Source: JBGSTR01 sp963707135 (GTDB taxonomy: Bacteria; Pseudomonadota; Gammaproteobacteria; Chromatiales; Chromatiaceae). Taken from it: a stretch of DNA of 64,000 bases. The stretch is taken from the NCBI GenBank assembly GCA_963707135.1, contig CAVPOY010000034.1, forward strand, positions 7,794-71,793. Reading direction: 5' to 3'. Within the stretch, counting starts at the first letter, position 1, and the number at the start of each line of letters is the position of its first letter. This document shows positions 8,053-16,081 of this stretch, piece by piece. Position numbers and translations under genes: made by a program. The notes under the pieces were generated by a model, which saw nothing but the letters and a program-made list of their open reading frames with translations, did no database searches and had not been told where the DNA came from.

Positions 8053-9279
8053 TCAGGCCCTGGCCGCAACCTGGAGTCGCGGCGCCGGACGGATCAGGTG
8101 TCTCAGCTCCGAGCGCCCCAGCGCACCGTCCTGGAAATATTTGAGCAGGGCGTCACCGCCCCGGCTCTGGATCTCATCCAGGGTCGGCCCCCGGTAGCGG
8201 CACGCGTTCTGGGCGGTCTCGTGCAGCTCCAGCCCGGCGAGTCCCGGGAGGTAGTCGATCAGCCGCTCCCAGATGTAGACACAGAGCATCTCGGTACTCG
8301 AGCGCCAGGCCAGCTCGGGGGCCGATTGATTCAGATGATGATGGTCGAAGCGCTCGACGACCCGGCGGGTGACGACCCGCTTCAGGTAACCGTAGTCGAT
8401 GACGAATCCGGTCGCCGGGTCGACCCGTCCCTCCACCGTCACCCTGAGCACATAGCGCCCGCCGTGCAGGTTCGAGCACTTCGCCGGGTGGTCGGTGATG
8501 AAATGGGCGGAATCGAAGACCAGCTCCTTGGTCACGCTGACCGACGGCGATGGGCCGAGAAAACGTTCCAGCGCGCCGGGGATTCCCTTCAACGGGGCGT
8601 CGAGAAGCGTCAGCAGCCGCTCGGCGTCGTCCAGCGTCCGGGTGCGCAGCAGCACGCCGTCCGCGTGGTCCGCGGCGTCCAGCTCCTCGAGCCTGACCCC
8701 GTGCCGCGAAAGCTCCAACGCGACCGTGCGCCCATGGGCGGCCCTCGGTATCTGTAGAAAAAGGTACCCGGCCTGCAGCTCGCCAAGATGGGCGACGAGC
8801 ACCGCTAGGCTCAACGGCAGATCCGGCGGCGGCACCGGGGACAGCCGCATGTCCCGGGACGGCTCCAGATTCGATCTCGGGACCTTCAGCCGGTTGCGCG
8901 CGACGACCCTGTGCGTGCTGTCCGAATAGCCATACTCCTGGCGGAACTGAAAACCGTATTCGCCCAAGGCAGCGAGATCCCAGAGCAGCAGCTCGAGCCG
9001 CCTGACCTCGCCCGGCACGACCACGAATCCGCCCTCGTCCCGAAGCAGACCGGCCCAGTCGAGGCCCCGCAGCACCGCTCGCGCCCCCTCCGAGGCGTGC
9101 CTGGCGGGCGCCGGATAGTCGCCGGGGCAGTCCTCGGCGTTCAGCTCGGTCGGATCCACCAGCAGCTCGAGCGGGAGACCGTGGCGCAGCGCGTACTCCT
9201 GCAGCGTCAGGCCGCAGCAATCGAGCAGATGCGCGTTACCGACGCGCTGGACCGGCGCACCGCATTCCAGACATCGCAT
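8053..9279 (-). CDS. 6-pyruvoyltetrahydropterin synthase/QueD-like protein with N-terminal zinc-finger region
   Basis: This is 408 residues, about three times a normal PTPS. The first 45 residues (MRCLECG, LLDCCGLTLQEYALRHGLP) look like a Ros/MucR-type zinc finger. The C-terminal about 170 residues are PTPS-like, with FDSAHF, KCSNLHGG, DHHHLNQSAPE, SSTEMLCVYIW and LHETAQNACRY. The normal HGH zinc motif reads HGG here, so one zinc ligand is missing. It is the last gene downstream of fae, after a GC-rich hairpin. I chose ATG 9277-9279 because GGAG lies 8 bases upstream; a GTG at 9286-9288 is possible. A role in pterin synthesis for H4MPT is inferred. Confidence 0.78.
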   Translation of the reverse strand: MRCLECGAPVQRVGNAHLLDCCGLTLQEYALRHGLPLELLVDPTELNAEDCPGDYPAPARHASEGARAVLRGLDWAGLLRDEGGFVVVPGEVRRLELLLWDLAALGEYGFQFRQEYGYSDSTHRVVARNRLKVPRSNLEPSRDMRLSPVPPPDLPLSLAVLVAHLGELQAGYLFLQIPRAAHGRTVALELSRHGVRLEELDAADHADGVLLRTRTLDDAERLLTLLDAPLKGIPGALERFLGPSPSVSVTKELVFDSAHFITDHPAKCSNLHGGRYVLRVTVEGRVDPATGFVIDYGYLKRVVTRRVVERFDHHHLNQSAPELAWRSSTEMLCVYIWERLIDYLPGLAGLELHETAQNACRYRGPTLDEIQSRGGDALLKYFQDGALGRSELRHLIRPAPRLQVAARA

Positions 9280-9300
9280 GATTGGCACTCCGAGCGCGAA

Positions 9301-9331
9301 ACGGGCGCGACACCCGGGGCGTCGCGCCCGT
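9301..9331 (-). other. GC-rich hairpin between fae and the PTPS-like gene
   Basis: An 11-bp perfect stem (ACGGGCGCGAC paired with GTCGCGCCCGT) with a 9-base loop lies 7 bases past the fae stop. It lacks a U-run on the minus strand, so it is more likely an RNA stabiliser or partial terminator. This would keep fae mRNA abundant relative to the downstream gene. Confidence 0.55.
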
Positions 9332-9337
9332 CACGCC

Positions 9338-9850
9338 TCACTTGTGGGCGGCGAACGGGTGCTCGGCGGTACCCTTCTTGGCCACGACATCCGCGGCCCT
9401 CGGCTCGCCGGCCACGGCCCTCTGGATGGCCTCCTTGGTCGCCTGGTAGTTGTAGTCCTGGATCTTGGTGTCGTCCTCCGCCAGCCAGTGGATGAAGACG
9501 CCGACGCAGATGAACAGGTCGTCGGCCTCGTCGGCCGGTATGGTCCCGTCCTCCACCGAGTCCGCCACCGCCATGGCGACGGCGCGCTGGGCCGGCCCGA
9601 ACATCTGGACCGCCTGTTTCGCGCCCTTGATGGTGACCTTGTTGAACATCAGGGTGTTTGGCTTCGCCAGCAGGTTCGGCGCGACGACGGCAAGCAGGCT
9701 GGTAAAGCCGTCCTTGTTGTTGACCAGACCGTTGCAAAAGGCGGTCTCGGCCGCCGAGCCGCGCGGGCCCATGATCAGATCGACGTGCGCGACCTCGTTG
9801 CCGTCGCCGACCAGGGACTCACCGACCAGGGTCTTATTGATAGTTGGCAT
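9338..9850 (-). CDS. fae: Formaldehyde-activating enzyme
   Basis: The 170-residue protein matches Fae throughout: INKTLVGESLVGDGNEVAHV, GPRGSAAETAFCNGL, TLMFNKVTIKG and QMFGPAQRAVAMAVADSV. Fae condenses formaldehyde with tetrahydromethanopterin to methylene-H4MPT in the cytoplasm, the entry to the pathway completed here by MtdB, Mch and Fhc. The start has a Shine-Dalgarno site (GGAGAG) 4 bases before ATG. It lies 26 bases after the CitG-like gene in the long minus-strand operon that begins with beta-RFAP synthase. Confidence 0.97.
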   Translation of the reverse strand: MPTINKTLVGESLVGDGNEVAHVDLIMGPRGSAAETAFCNGLVNNKDGFTSLLAVVAPNLLAKPNTLMFNKVTIKGAKQAVQMFGPAQRAVAMAVADSVEDGTIPADEADDLFICVGVFIHWLAEDDTKIQDYNYQATKEAIQRAVAGEPRAADVVAKKGTAEHPFAAHK

Positions 9851-9876
9851 CTCGCTCTCCTTTCCTCTTCTTGGTT

Positions 9877-10863
9877 TCACGGGTTGAGTCGGGTCCCGAC
9901 CGGGATGGGGCGGTGACCCTGCAGACGGGGAGACCCCGTAATTCGGTCTGGGCTTCGGGCGTCGTCCATAGCGGCAACGTCCCTGTCAACCGGGACGCAC
10001 ATCGGCTCCAGCCGCCGGATCAGCAGGCTGGCGACCGTCAGATCCGCGGACGTACCGGGATTGATGCCCTCGCGCTTGAATTCGACGTCGAGCCGCCGCA
10101 ACGGCTCGCGGAACCCCTCGGGCCGGTCGCTGCCGGCCAGGGCCCGAGCCAGCGGGGCGGCGCGACGAGACACCTCGGCGGCCTTTGGCGCGCCCTGCTT
10201 GCGCGCGATATGGGTGTCTGGGAAACGGCTGAGGAGATCCATGTACAGGGCCGTGGCGGCCCAGGGCTCGTCGCCCCAGCGCCCGATGAATTGCCCGAGC
10301 AGCGGCGCCGCATGGTCGAACAGGTCGGCGAATCCGTCCGCGTAGGCTCGGGCGATCCGGTCCCGGGAAGCCGCGTAGGCCATCAGGGTCTGCAGCGGCG
10401 CGTCCGGGGCCCGGCCGACATCGTGCCGCCGGGACTCCCCGAGCCCGCCCGGGCTCGCGAGGCGGATCGCGCGGAACAGCCAGGCGGCATCCACCGGGTC
10501 CGCTCCGCGCAGCACCCGGCTCAGGCGCGCCCGAAGCGCTCCCGTCGCCGCCGGGTCCAGCGCCGCCTGGATCAAGGGCGCGCAGAGCAGGAGTATCCCC
10601 AGATTGGTGTTGCAGCCCACCGCCGCCCGGGTCGCGGCGACCGAGCGGAAGATCCGCTCGCCGAGGCCAAGCGCGGGGTCCGTCAGGGGACCGGCGCTCG
10701 CCTCGGCGCTGCGCGTGAAGTCCCCGACGCACATCCCGTGTCCGTCGGCGTAGCGATGCACGTTGCCCGGCTTCAGCGCGGCGAGCTCGAGGTCGCACGC
10801 CTGCCGGTAGGCCTCGGCGATCGAGTCACGAGTGCGCCTGAGATCCCCAGGTTCGCGGGCCAT
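9877..10863 (-). CDS. Triphosphoribosyl-dephospho-CoA synthase (CitG/MdcB)-family protein of the H4MPT cluster
   Basis: The 328-residue protein contains ELAALKPGNVHRYADGHGM, VGCNTNLGILLLCAPL and KREGINPGTSADLTVASL, the conserved blocks of the CitG family. Classical CitG makes a citrate-lyase prosthetic group, but no citrate lyase or malonate decarboxylase genes are here. Homologues are a recurrent part of bacterial H4MPT clusters, where a role in C1-cofactor synthesis is assumed but unassigned. Its ATG shares one base with the upstream stop (TGATG). The last about 40 residues are low-complexity and less family-like. Confidence 0.78.
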   Translation of the reverse strand: MAREPGDLRRTRDSIAEAYRQACDLELAALKPGNVHRYADGHGMCVGDFTRSAEASAGPLTDPALGLGERIFRSVAATRAAVGCNTNLGILLLCAPLIQAALDPAATGALRARLSRVLRGADPVDAAWLFRAIRLASPGGLGESRRHDVGRAPDAPLQTLMAYAASRDRIARAYADGFADLFDHAAPLLGQFIGRWGDEPWAATALYMDLLSRFPDTHIARKQGAPKAAEVSRRAAPLARALAGSDRPEGFREPLRRLDVEFKREGINPGTSADLTVASLLIRRLEPMCVPVDRDVAAMDDARSPDRITGSPRLQGHRPIPVGTRLNP

Positions 10864-11790
10864 CAGCTCACCGCCTCGACCACCGGAACATCCGGGCAGC
10901 GGCTCAGGAAATCGGCGGCGAGACAGTCGGCGAGATCGATCGGGCAGACCTGCTGCAACCCTTTCCAAGCCGGGATGCTGTTGACCTCGATGACCCAGGC
11001 ACGCCCGTCGGCGTCGCGCAGGATGTCCACGCCGCCGTAGCTCATATTCAGTGCGCGGATCGAGGCCTCCGCCAGCTCGCGCAGCTCAGCGTCCAGCAGC
11101 GCCGGCTGGCAGACGCGCCCCACGGGCGACATTGGTGATCCAATCCTGGGAGCAGCGGACCATGGCCGCGACCGCCCGCCCGCCGACGACAAAGACCCGC
11201 CAGTCCCGGACCGAGTCGCGCCCGGTCGAGATGAAGCGCTGGATGTAGTAGACGCCACCGACGTTCTCAGGCGGCGGCAGCCCGGCGGCATCCCCGATCC
11301 TGACCACCCCCTGACCCTGGGAGCCGAACAGGGGCTTGAGCACCGGCGCCCGGCCGGCACGGCACTCCCGCTCGACGAGCTCCCGTGCGTGCCCCGGGTC
11401 CGGCACGACCCAGGTCGCCGGGGTCGGGATCCCGGCCGCACGCAGCAGGAAGCTCGTCATGGCCTTGTCCACGCTGCGTTCGATCGCGCGCCCGTCGTTG
11501 TAGACGAGCACGCCGAGCTGGCCGAGTGCGTGGAGAATGTCGAGGTAGAAGACCACCTGCTCGAGCGTCCCGCCGGGCACGCCGCGAACGAACGCCCCGT
11601 CCGGCAGACCGTCGAAACCCGGCACCAGGACGCCGGTGCCGTCGCTGGAAAGGTCGAGCCCGCAGGACTGCAGCGAGACGAACCGGGCGTCGCAGCCCCG
11701 ATCGGCGAAGGCCTGCCGCAGCCGCTCCCCGTGCCAGCCGGGGTCGTCGGTGAAGATGGCGATGCGGCGGTTCGAGATTCGGCTGTTCAA
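10863..11790 (-). CDS. RimK-type ATP-grasp ligase, MptN-like, with one frameshift
   Basis: The N-terminal frame (RIAIFTDDPGWHGERLRQAF, RAIERSVDKAMTSFLLRAAGIPTPATWVV, VLKPLFGSQGQGVVRI) and the C-terminal frame (SIRALNMSYGGVDILRD, WVIEVNSIPAWKGLQQV) together make one ATP-grasp ligase of about 308 residues. This type adds glutamate to H4MPT (MptN in methanogens). The frames are joined by removing one base from a CCCC run at 11118-11121, between ITNVARG and RVCQPALLD. The span of 928 bases is one more than a multiple of three. It overlaps mch by ATGA and the CitG-like gene by one base. Because pathway context is intact, an assembly indel is as likely as real decay. Confidence 0.75.
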
Positions 11791-12758
11791 GGCGCTATCC
11801 CGAACGACGCCTCGAGGAGATCAAGGTCGAGCCGTCCGGCACGGTAGCTCCGCCCGCTGTCGAGCGCGGTGACCACGACCAGCGCCGGGCTGAACAACAG
11901 GGGGTCGATCCTGAAGAAGTCGTAGTCGTAGGACTTGAAGACCTCGGCGAACGGACGGCCGTAGTCCCGCGACGCGCTGCTGGGCAATCGGTGGGCCAGG
12001 TCCTGGGCGTCGTCGTCGCTGCCGCTCACGTAGAGCTGGACCTGACCCGCGAACAGGATCGCGTCGTTGGTCCGGCCCATCGCCGTCATGAAGTCCGGCG
12101 CCGGCGGCGGCAGCGGCGCACTGCCGATGCCGTCCCGGATCGACTCGAGCCTGAAACCGATCGCGTGCGCCTTGTGCATCGCGACCTCCAGCACCCGCGA
12201 GACGATCTGGACCGTGCCGGCCAGGCTGCGGGTGGGCGTCAGGATCAGCGTCAGGCCGCTCGGGGCGACGCCGCAGTCCCGGGCGATCTTCTCGACCAGC
12301 GGCGGCGGCGGCGGCCGTTCGACCTCCAGCACCAGACAGGTGCGATCGAGCTGGTCCCGATAACCGAGCTCGGCGAACAGCGGCTCCTTCTGCGCGAGCA
12401 CCCGCCCGGGCCCGGAACCCAGGGCGTTGAACGCCCCTTTTCCCTCGCCGTGGGAAAGGCTCCAGCCGGCGTACTGGCTCCCGAGACAGCCCAGCACCGG
12501 GTCGCTGGTGTGCACCTGGACCGAGGCCGGCCAGTGCGCGACCTGCCCGCTCGCCGTCAGCTCGACATGCCCGAGACCGCCCAGGCAGATCTCGGCGATG
12601 CGCCGCCCGGCCTCCAGGCCCCCCGGGGCCTCGATGCCCGCGTCGACCAGCAGGCAACCGTTATCCAGCCGGTCCAGACCCAGACGCAGCCGGTCGGCGT
12701 CCTCGATCAGGGCGCTCACCAGCGGAGCCGCCAGCCGGTTGATGCTCGGGCGGCTCAT
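11787..12758 (-). CDS. mch: Methenyltetrahydromethanopterin cyclohydrolase
   Basis: This 323-residue protein begins SINRLAAPLVSALIEDAD and carries CLLVDAGIEAPGG, QYAGWSLSHGEGKGAFNALGSGPGR, NDAILFAGQVQLYV and FKSYDYDFFRIDPLLFSPA, all Mch signatures. It hydrolyses methenyl-H4MPT to formyl-H4MPT in the cytoplasm, between MtdB and Fhc. The gene sits between two ATP-grasp genes with 4-base ATGA overlaps on both sides, so the operon is tightly coupled. Length and motifs are normal for the family. Confidence 0.96.
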   Translation of the reverse strand: MSRPSINRLAAPLVSALIEDADRLRLGLDRLDNGCLLVDAGIEAPGGLEAGRRIAEICLGGLGHVELTASGQVAHWPASVQVHTSDPVLGCLGSQYAGWSLSHGEGKGAFNALGSGPGRVLAQKEPLFAELGYRDQLDRTCLVLEVERPPPPPLVEKIARDCGVAPSGLTLILTPTRSLAGTVQIVSRVLEVAMHKAHAIGFRLESIRDGIGSAPLPPPAPDFMTAMGRTNDAILFAGQVQLYVSGSDDDAQDLAHRLPSSASRDYGRPFAEVFKSYDYDFFRIDPLLFSPALVVVTALDSGRSYRAGRLDLDLLEASFGIAP

Positions 12759-13903
12759 CGCCGGGCACCCGGCGGCCGACCGCCGCCCAGCAGCCTGAAG
12801 ACCCGGCGCGCGCGCTCGGTCAACCGGCGCTCGGTATGCTCCATGGTCGGGCCGGACGCCGACACCGTGCACAGCGGTCGGCCTTGCGCGATCCGCGCGC
12901 CGTCGGCCGGCCGGTCGTGACACCAATCGGGCCAGCGCATACCGTCTGGAATCCGGATATTGCCGCCGGCATAGAGGACGCGGTTGCCCCGGACCTCGGC
13001 ATCGAGTTCGAACGGCATTTCCGGCAACCGGCCCAGACAGGCCTGCACGTGCCGGCGCATCCAGCCACCCGGGCACCCGTGGTCGTAGAGGGCCAGGGTC
13101 GCGGACGGCCGGGGGTTCAGCTCGAGCAACCTGGGCCCGTCGCCTTGCAGTACGAAGTCCAGGTTGTTGAACCCGCTGAGCCCCAGCCCCGTTACCAATC
13201 GCGCACACCAGAGCTCGAGCCGCTCCCGCAGTGCCGGTGTCAGCGCCGCCCCACTCACGGCACCGGCGTACAGGAAGGGCAGGCCGGGACCCCCGCGTAC
13301 CGAATGCAGCCGGTTCGCACCGATGATTGAGCAGCCCGACCCGTCGGCGATGAACAGCACCGACATGACCGGGCCATCGACGAATCGCTGGAAGTAGTGG
13401 TTACCGGCGGGTCTGCGACCGCCGGTGCGCCAGTACCGGACCCCGAGCCCCCCGCTCGACCCGGTCTCCTTGACCAGCCAGCCGGACTCCGCCGGCCCGG
13501 GAGGCTCGAATCGGGACTCTGGATAGGGGATCCCGAGCCGGTCCAGCAGGTCGAAGCGTTCTCGCGGGTCGCCGAGGCGTTCAAGCACGTCCGGGGGGTT
13601 TCCCAGCAGGCCGAAGCGCTCCGACATCCAGCTCAGTGTCTCGGGCGAGTGCTCGAGCCCGGCCCCATAGACCACCCCAGCCGGGGCTCCCGACGCGGCG
13701 AGCCGCCCCGCCTCTGCCCGGACGCGGGCCTCGTCCAGTCCCTGGGAACCCATCGGAACCGGGACGCAGCGGCCCAGCGAGCGGGTGTCCTGGTCGCAGA
13801 AGGCATCCAGCACCGTCACCCGGTAGCCGCCGCGTACGGCCGACTCGGCCATCGCTCGGCCGCTGGTGGAGACGACGAGCAGGGTCCGGGGCTCAGGCGA
13901 CAT
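12755..13903 (-). CDS. ATP-grasp protein of the H4MPT cluster
   Basis: The 382-residue protein has a Rossmann-like start (RTLLVVSTSGRAMAESAVRGGYRV), the ATP-grasp loop SGWLVKETGSSGGLGVRYW and the metal-binding end GFNNLDFVLQG, RLLELNPRPSATLALYDH. Such proteins are standard in proteobacterial H4MPT clusters, where knock-outs of several impair C1 growth, but the ligated substrates are not settled. It lies between mtdB (11-base overlap) and mch (4-base overlap). A glutamate-ligase step for the pterin or furan cofactor is plausible. Confidence 0.78.
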   Translation of the reverse strand: MSPEPRTLLVVSTSGRAMAESAVRGGYRVTVLDAFCDQDTRSLGRCVPVPMGSQGLDEARVRAEAGRLAASGAPAGVVYGAGLEHSPETLSWMSERFGLLGNPPDVLERLGDPRERFDLLDRLGIPYPESRFEPPGPAESGWLVKETGSSGGLGVRYWRTGGRRPAGNHYFQRFVDGPVMSVLFIADGSGCSIIGANRLHSVRGGPGLPFLYAGAVSGAALTPALRERLELWCARLVTGLGLSGFNNLDFVLQGDGPRLLELNPRPSATLALYDHGCPGGWMRRHVQACLGRLPEMPFELDAEVRGNRVLYAGGNIRIPDGMRWPDWCHDRPADGARIAQGRPLCTVSASGPTMEHTERRLTERARRVFRLLGGGRPPGARR

Positions 13904-14792
13904 GCTCGAGCGCCGCCTCGTAGGTCTCGTCGAAACCCAGGTACTGGGGCTCGTCGGCCTCGCGCATCCGTTTCAACAGCTGGTTCTGCGTCTGGTACTT
14001 GACGTTGCCGACCGCGAGCGCGCCAATGCCGACCGCACCGCTGAGCGAAGTCGGCAGCGGCACGGCATTGTCCATCAGGCCCACGCCCTCGATTCCGGCG
14101 GGCGGGACGGCATTGACGTCGCAGGCGACCTTCAGCCGATCGGCCGACCCGATCTGAGCCGAGCTGAGCACCTGGACACCGGCCATGGCCGCGTTGAACA
14201 CCACCTCGGCGCCGGCCAGCAGCTCGGTCACCGCGGACTCGCCGGTACCGTCACCGGCGGACAGTTGAACCCCGTAGCGCTCGGAGCAGGTATCGGCCGC
14301 CCGTTGCGCGGACGCCAGGCTGCTGTGACTCACGACGACGGTATCGGCGCCCGCGCGGGCGGCCAACACCGCCGCGGCCGTGCCCACGGGCCCGGTGCCC
14401 CCGAAGACCAGGGTCCGGCGACCGCTGAGGCTCGCGCCCCGCCCCCGGAGCGCGCTCTGGACGCAGGCCACCATGGCTCCTGCCGTCGTGAAGGCCCCGC
14501 TGGGATCGGCGAAGACGGACACCTCGAACGGCGGCACCATCGCCTTTCTCGCCGCCTGCAGCATGTCCATCGCCAAGTGGCCGTCGCGGCCGCCGAGAAA
14601 GATACCGGTGCGCTTCACGCCCTTGGGTCCGCGGGAAAAGATGGCGTCCTGGATAAGGCCCGCGACCTCGTCGAGCTGAACGCCGACGTAGGGCGTGCAG
14701 GCGTCCCAGCCGGCGTCGTAGGCCATGTTGACGTCGAAGGGGCTCAGGTTCTTCGCCGCCGTGATCATGTGAAGCAGGAAGGGTTTTTCCAC
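13893..14792 (-). CDS. mtdB: NAD(P)-dependent methylene-tetrahydromethanopterin dehydrogenase
   Basis: The 299-residue protein starts VEKPFLLHMITAAKNLSPFD, then NMAYDAGWDAC, with the dinucleotide loop LVFGGTGPVGTAAAVLAA and DVNAVPPAGIEGVGLMD. This is MtdB, which oxidises methylene-H4MPT to methenyl-H4MPT with NAD or NADP. I chose the GTG at 14790-14792 because family members begin exactly at this point and GAGG lies upstream; no ATG fits. It is second in the operon after beta-RFAP synthase. Confidence 0.95.
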   Translation of the reverse strand: MEKPFLLHMITAAKNLSPFDVNMAYDAGWDACTPYVGVQLDEVAGLIQDAIFSRGPKGVKRTGIFLGGRDGHLAMDMLQAARKAMVPPFEVSVFADPSGAFTTAGAMVACVQSALRGRGASLSGRRTLVFGGTGPVGTAAAVLAARAGADTVVVSHSSLASAQRAADTCSERYGVQLSAGDGTGESAVTELLAGAEVVFNAAMAGVQVLSSAQIGSADRLKVACDVNAVPPAGIEGVGLMDNAVPLPTSLSGAVGIGALAVGNVKYQTQNQLLKRMREADEPQYLGFDETYEAALEHVA

Positions 14793-14803
14793 TGGCGTGC
14801 GCC

Positions 14804-15808
14804 TCAACTCTCGCGTCGCAATAGGATCGGGGGTTGCGCCACGCGGACCGAGGCCCCGAGGTTGCGCGGCCCGACGATCAGGTAGCGCAGCGGGGACAGC
14901 TCGCCGAAGCGCCGCTTGAGGTCCAGCTCGATGGCGCGGGCGGCCGTCTCGTCCTCGGCCAGCACGAAGCCCGTCGGCCCCCAGGAGCTCTGCCCTACCC
15001 CCTCGAGTCCCCGCGATTCTAGCCAGCCGAGCACCTCGGCCACGGCGGCGGAGGCGTATCGACCGCCCTGGGCCGGGGCGAAGTGGTCCCCGACCACCCG
15101 CTGTATTTCGCCGATGCCCTCGGCCACCGGCGCGAGTCGCCGCTCGATGAGCCCGGGCAGGACCTTCATCATCAGCAGCCGGCACAGTCGTCCGGCGGCC
15201 TCGTCGGTGAACTCCGGCAGCCGCGCGAAGGCCGCGGTCTCCTCGGTCCCGTGCAGCCCTTTCGCCCGGCTCTCCAGTATCAGCAGCAGCCGCCAATGCT
15301 CCGGGAATGGCAGACGAATGGCGACCGGGGGCACGTCCGGGTGATCGCCGCGCCCGCAGTCGACGATGAAGCCGCCGTCTTCGAATGCGCCGATTCCGAT
15401 CCCCGACCGCCCGCCCCGGCCCAGCGTCCGGGCAATGGCGCGGCCGCCGGTTCCGGACGAGCAGAGGTGCTCCAGCGCGGTCCCGATCGCGAGGGCCAGC
15501 TGCGTACCCGACCCCAAGCCCGCGTGCTCCGGAATCACCGAGTCCAGCGTCAGCAGCGCCCCGCCCTCGATCCCGCGCGCCCTGGCGAAGGCCCGTGCCA
15601 ATCGCAGCGCCCGTTCGGACCCGGGCCCGCTCGCGCTGAGCTCGGGCGCCGGCTCGGCACGCAGGCGCGTCGAGAGGGTGTCTATGGTCAGACCCAGACT
15701 TCCGAAGCGCCGGCCCAAGGCCCCGTTAAGGTCCAGAAAGCCGAGGTGAAGCCGGGCGGGCGCCTCGACCTCGACTCGAACGGGCGGGCGGCTCGTCGTC
15801 GTGCTCAA
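14804..15808 (-). CDS. Beta-ribofuranosylaminobenzene 5'-phosphate synthase (beta-RFAP synthase)
   Basis: This 334-residue GHMP-fold protein carries VEAPARLHLGFLDLNGALGRRFGSLG split over two blocks, the GHMP loop IPEHAGLGSGTQLALAIG, and IGAFEDGGFIVDCG. Beta-RFAP synthase condenses 4-aminobenzoate with PRPP and releases CO2, the first committed step to H4MPT; pabB in the same cluster supplies the substrate. No ATG is available near the family N-terminus. A TTG at 15806-15808 has AGGA a few bases upstream and gives the normal length, while upstream ATGs add a non-conserved extension. It heads the minus-strand operon. Confidence 0.9.
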   Translation of the reverse strand: MSTTTSRPPVRVEVEAPARLHLGFLDLNGALGRRFGSLGLTIDTLSTRLRAEPAPELSASGPGSERALRLARAFARARGIEGGALLTLDSVIPEHAGLGSGTQLALAIGTALEHLCSSGTGGRAIARTLGRGGRSGIGIGAFEDGGFIVDCGRGDHPDVPPVAIRLPFPEHWRLLLILESRAKGLHGTEETAAFARLPEFTDEAAGRLCRLLMMKVLPGLIERRLAPVAEGIGEIQRVVGDHFAPAQGGRYASAAVAEVLGWLESRGLEGVGQSSWGPTGFVLAEDETAARAIELDLKRRFGELSPLRYLIVGPRNLGASVRVAQPPILLRRES

Positions 15809-16081
15809 ATTTATCCTGATCCCTTGTGCGCTCAAGCAACCTAGGGCGCAAGCAGCTTCCATGCCTGAGCGCCGGGGTAGGCCGAGGCATCGGCCGCTCG
15901 GGGACGTCGCCCGTTCGGGCCCCGGTGCCTGTCCCCTGACTGACTCACTCTGTAACCCGCAACCGGGGATTCGGGTACACAAGGCGCCGTCGAACGTCGC
16001 TGCCGGCGCAAGGAACCGGCATGGAACGTTTTCTGCTGTCTCGGCGGTCTACCAGCCATCTGACCTGGGTGACCCTGGCGC

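Noticed and set aside
16022..16037. A sigma-54 promoter for fhcB (TGGAAC-N5-CTGCT)
   Set aside because: It keeps GG-N10-GC but has two mismatches in conserved positions; not better than chance in this GC-rich DNA.
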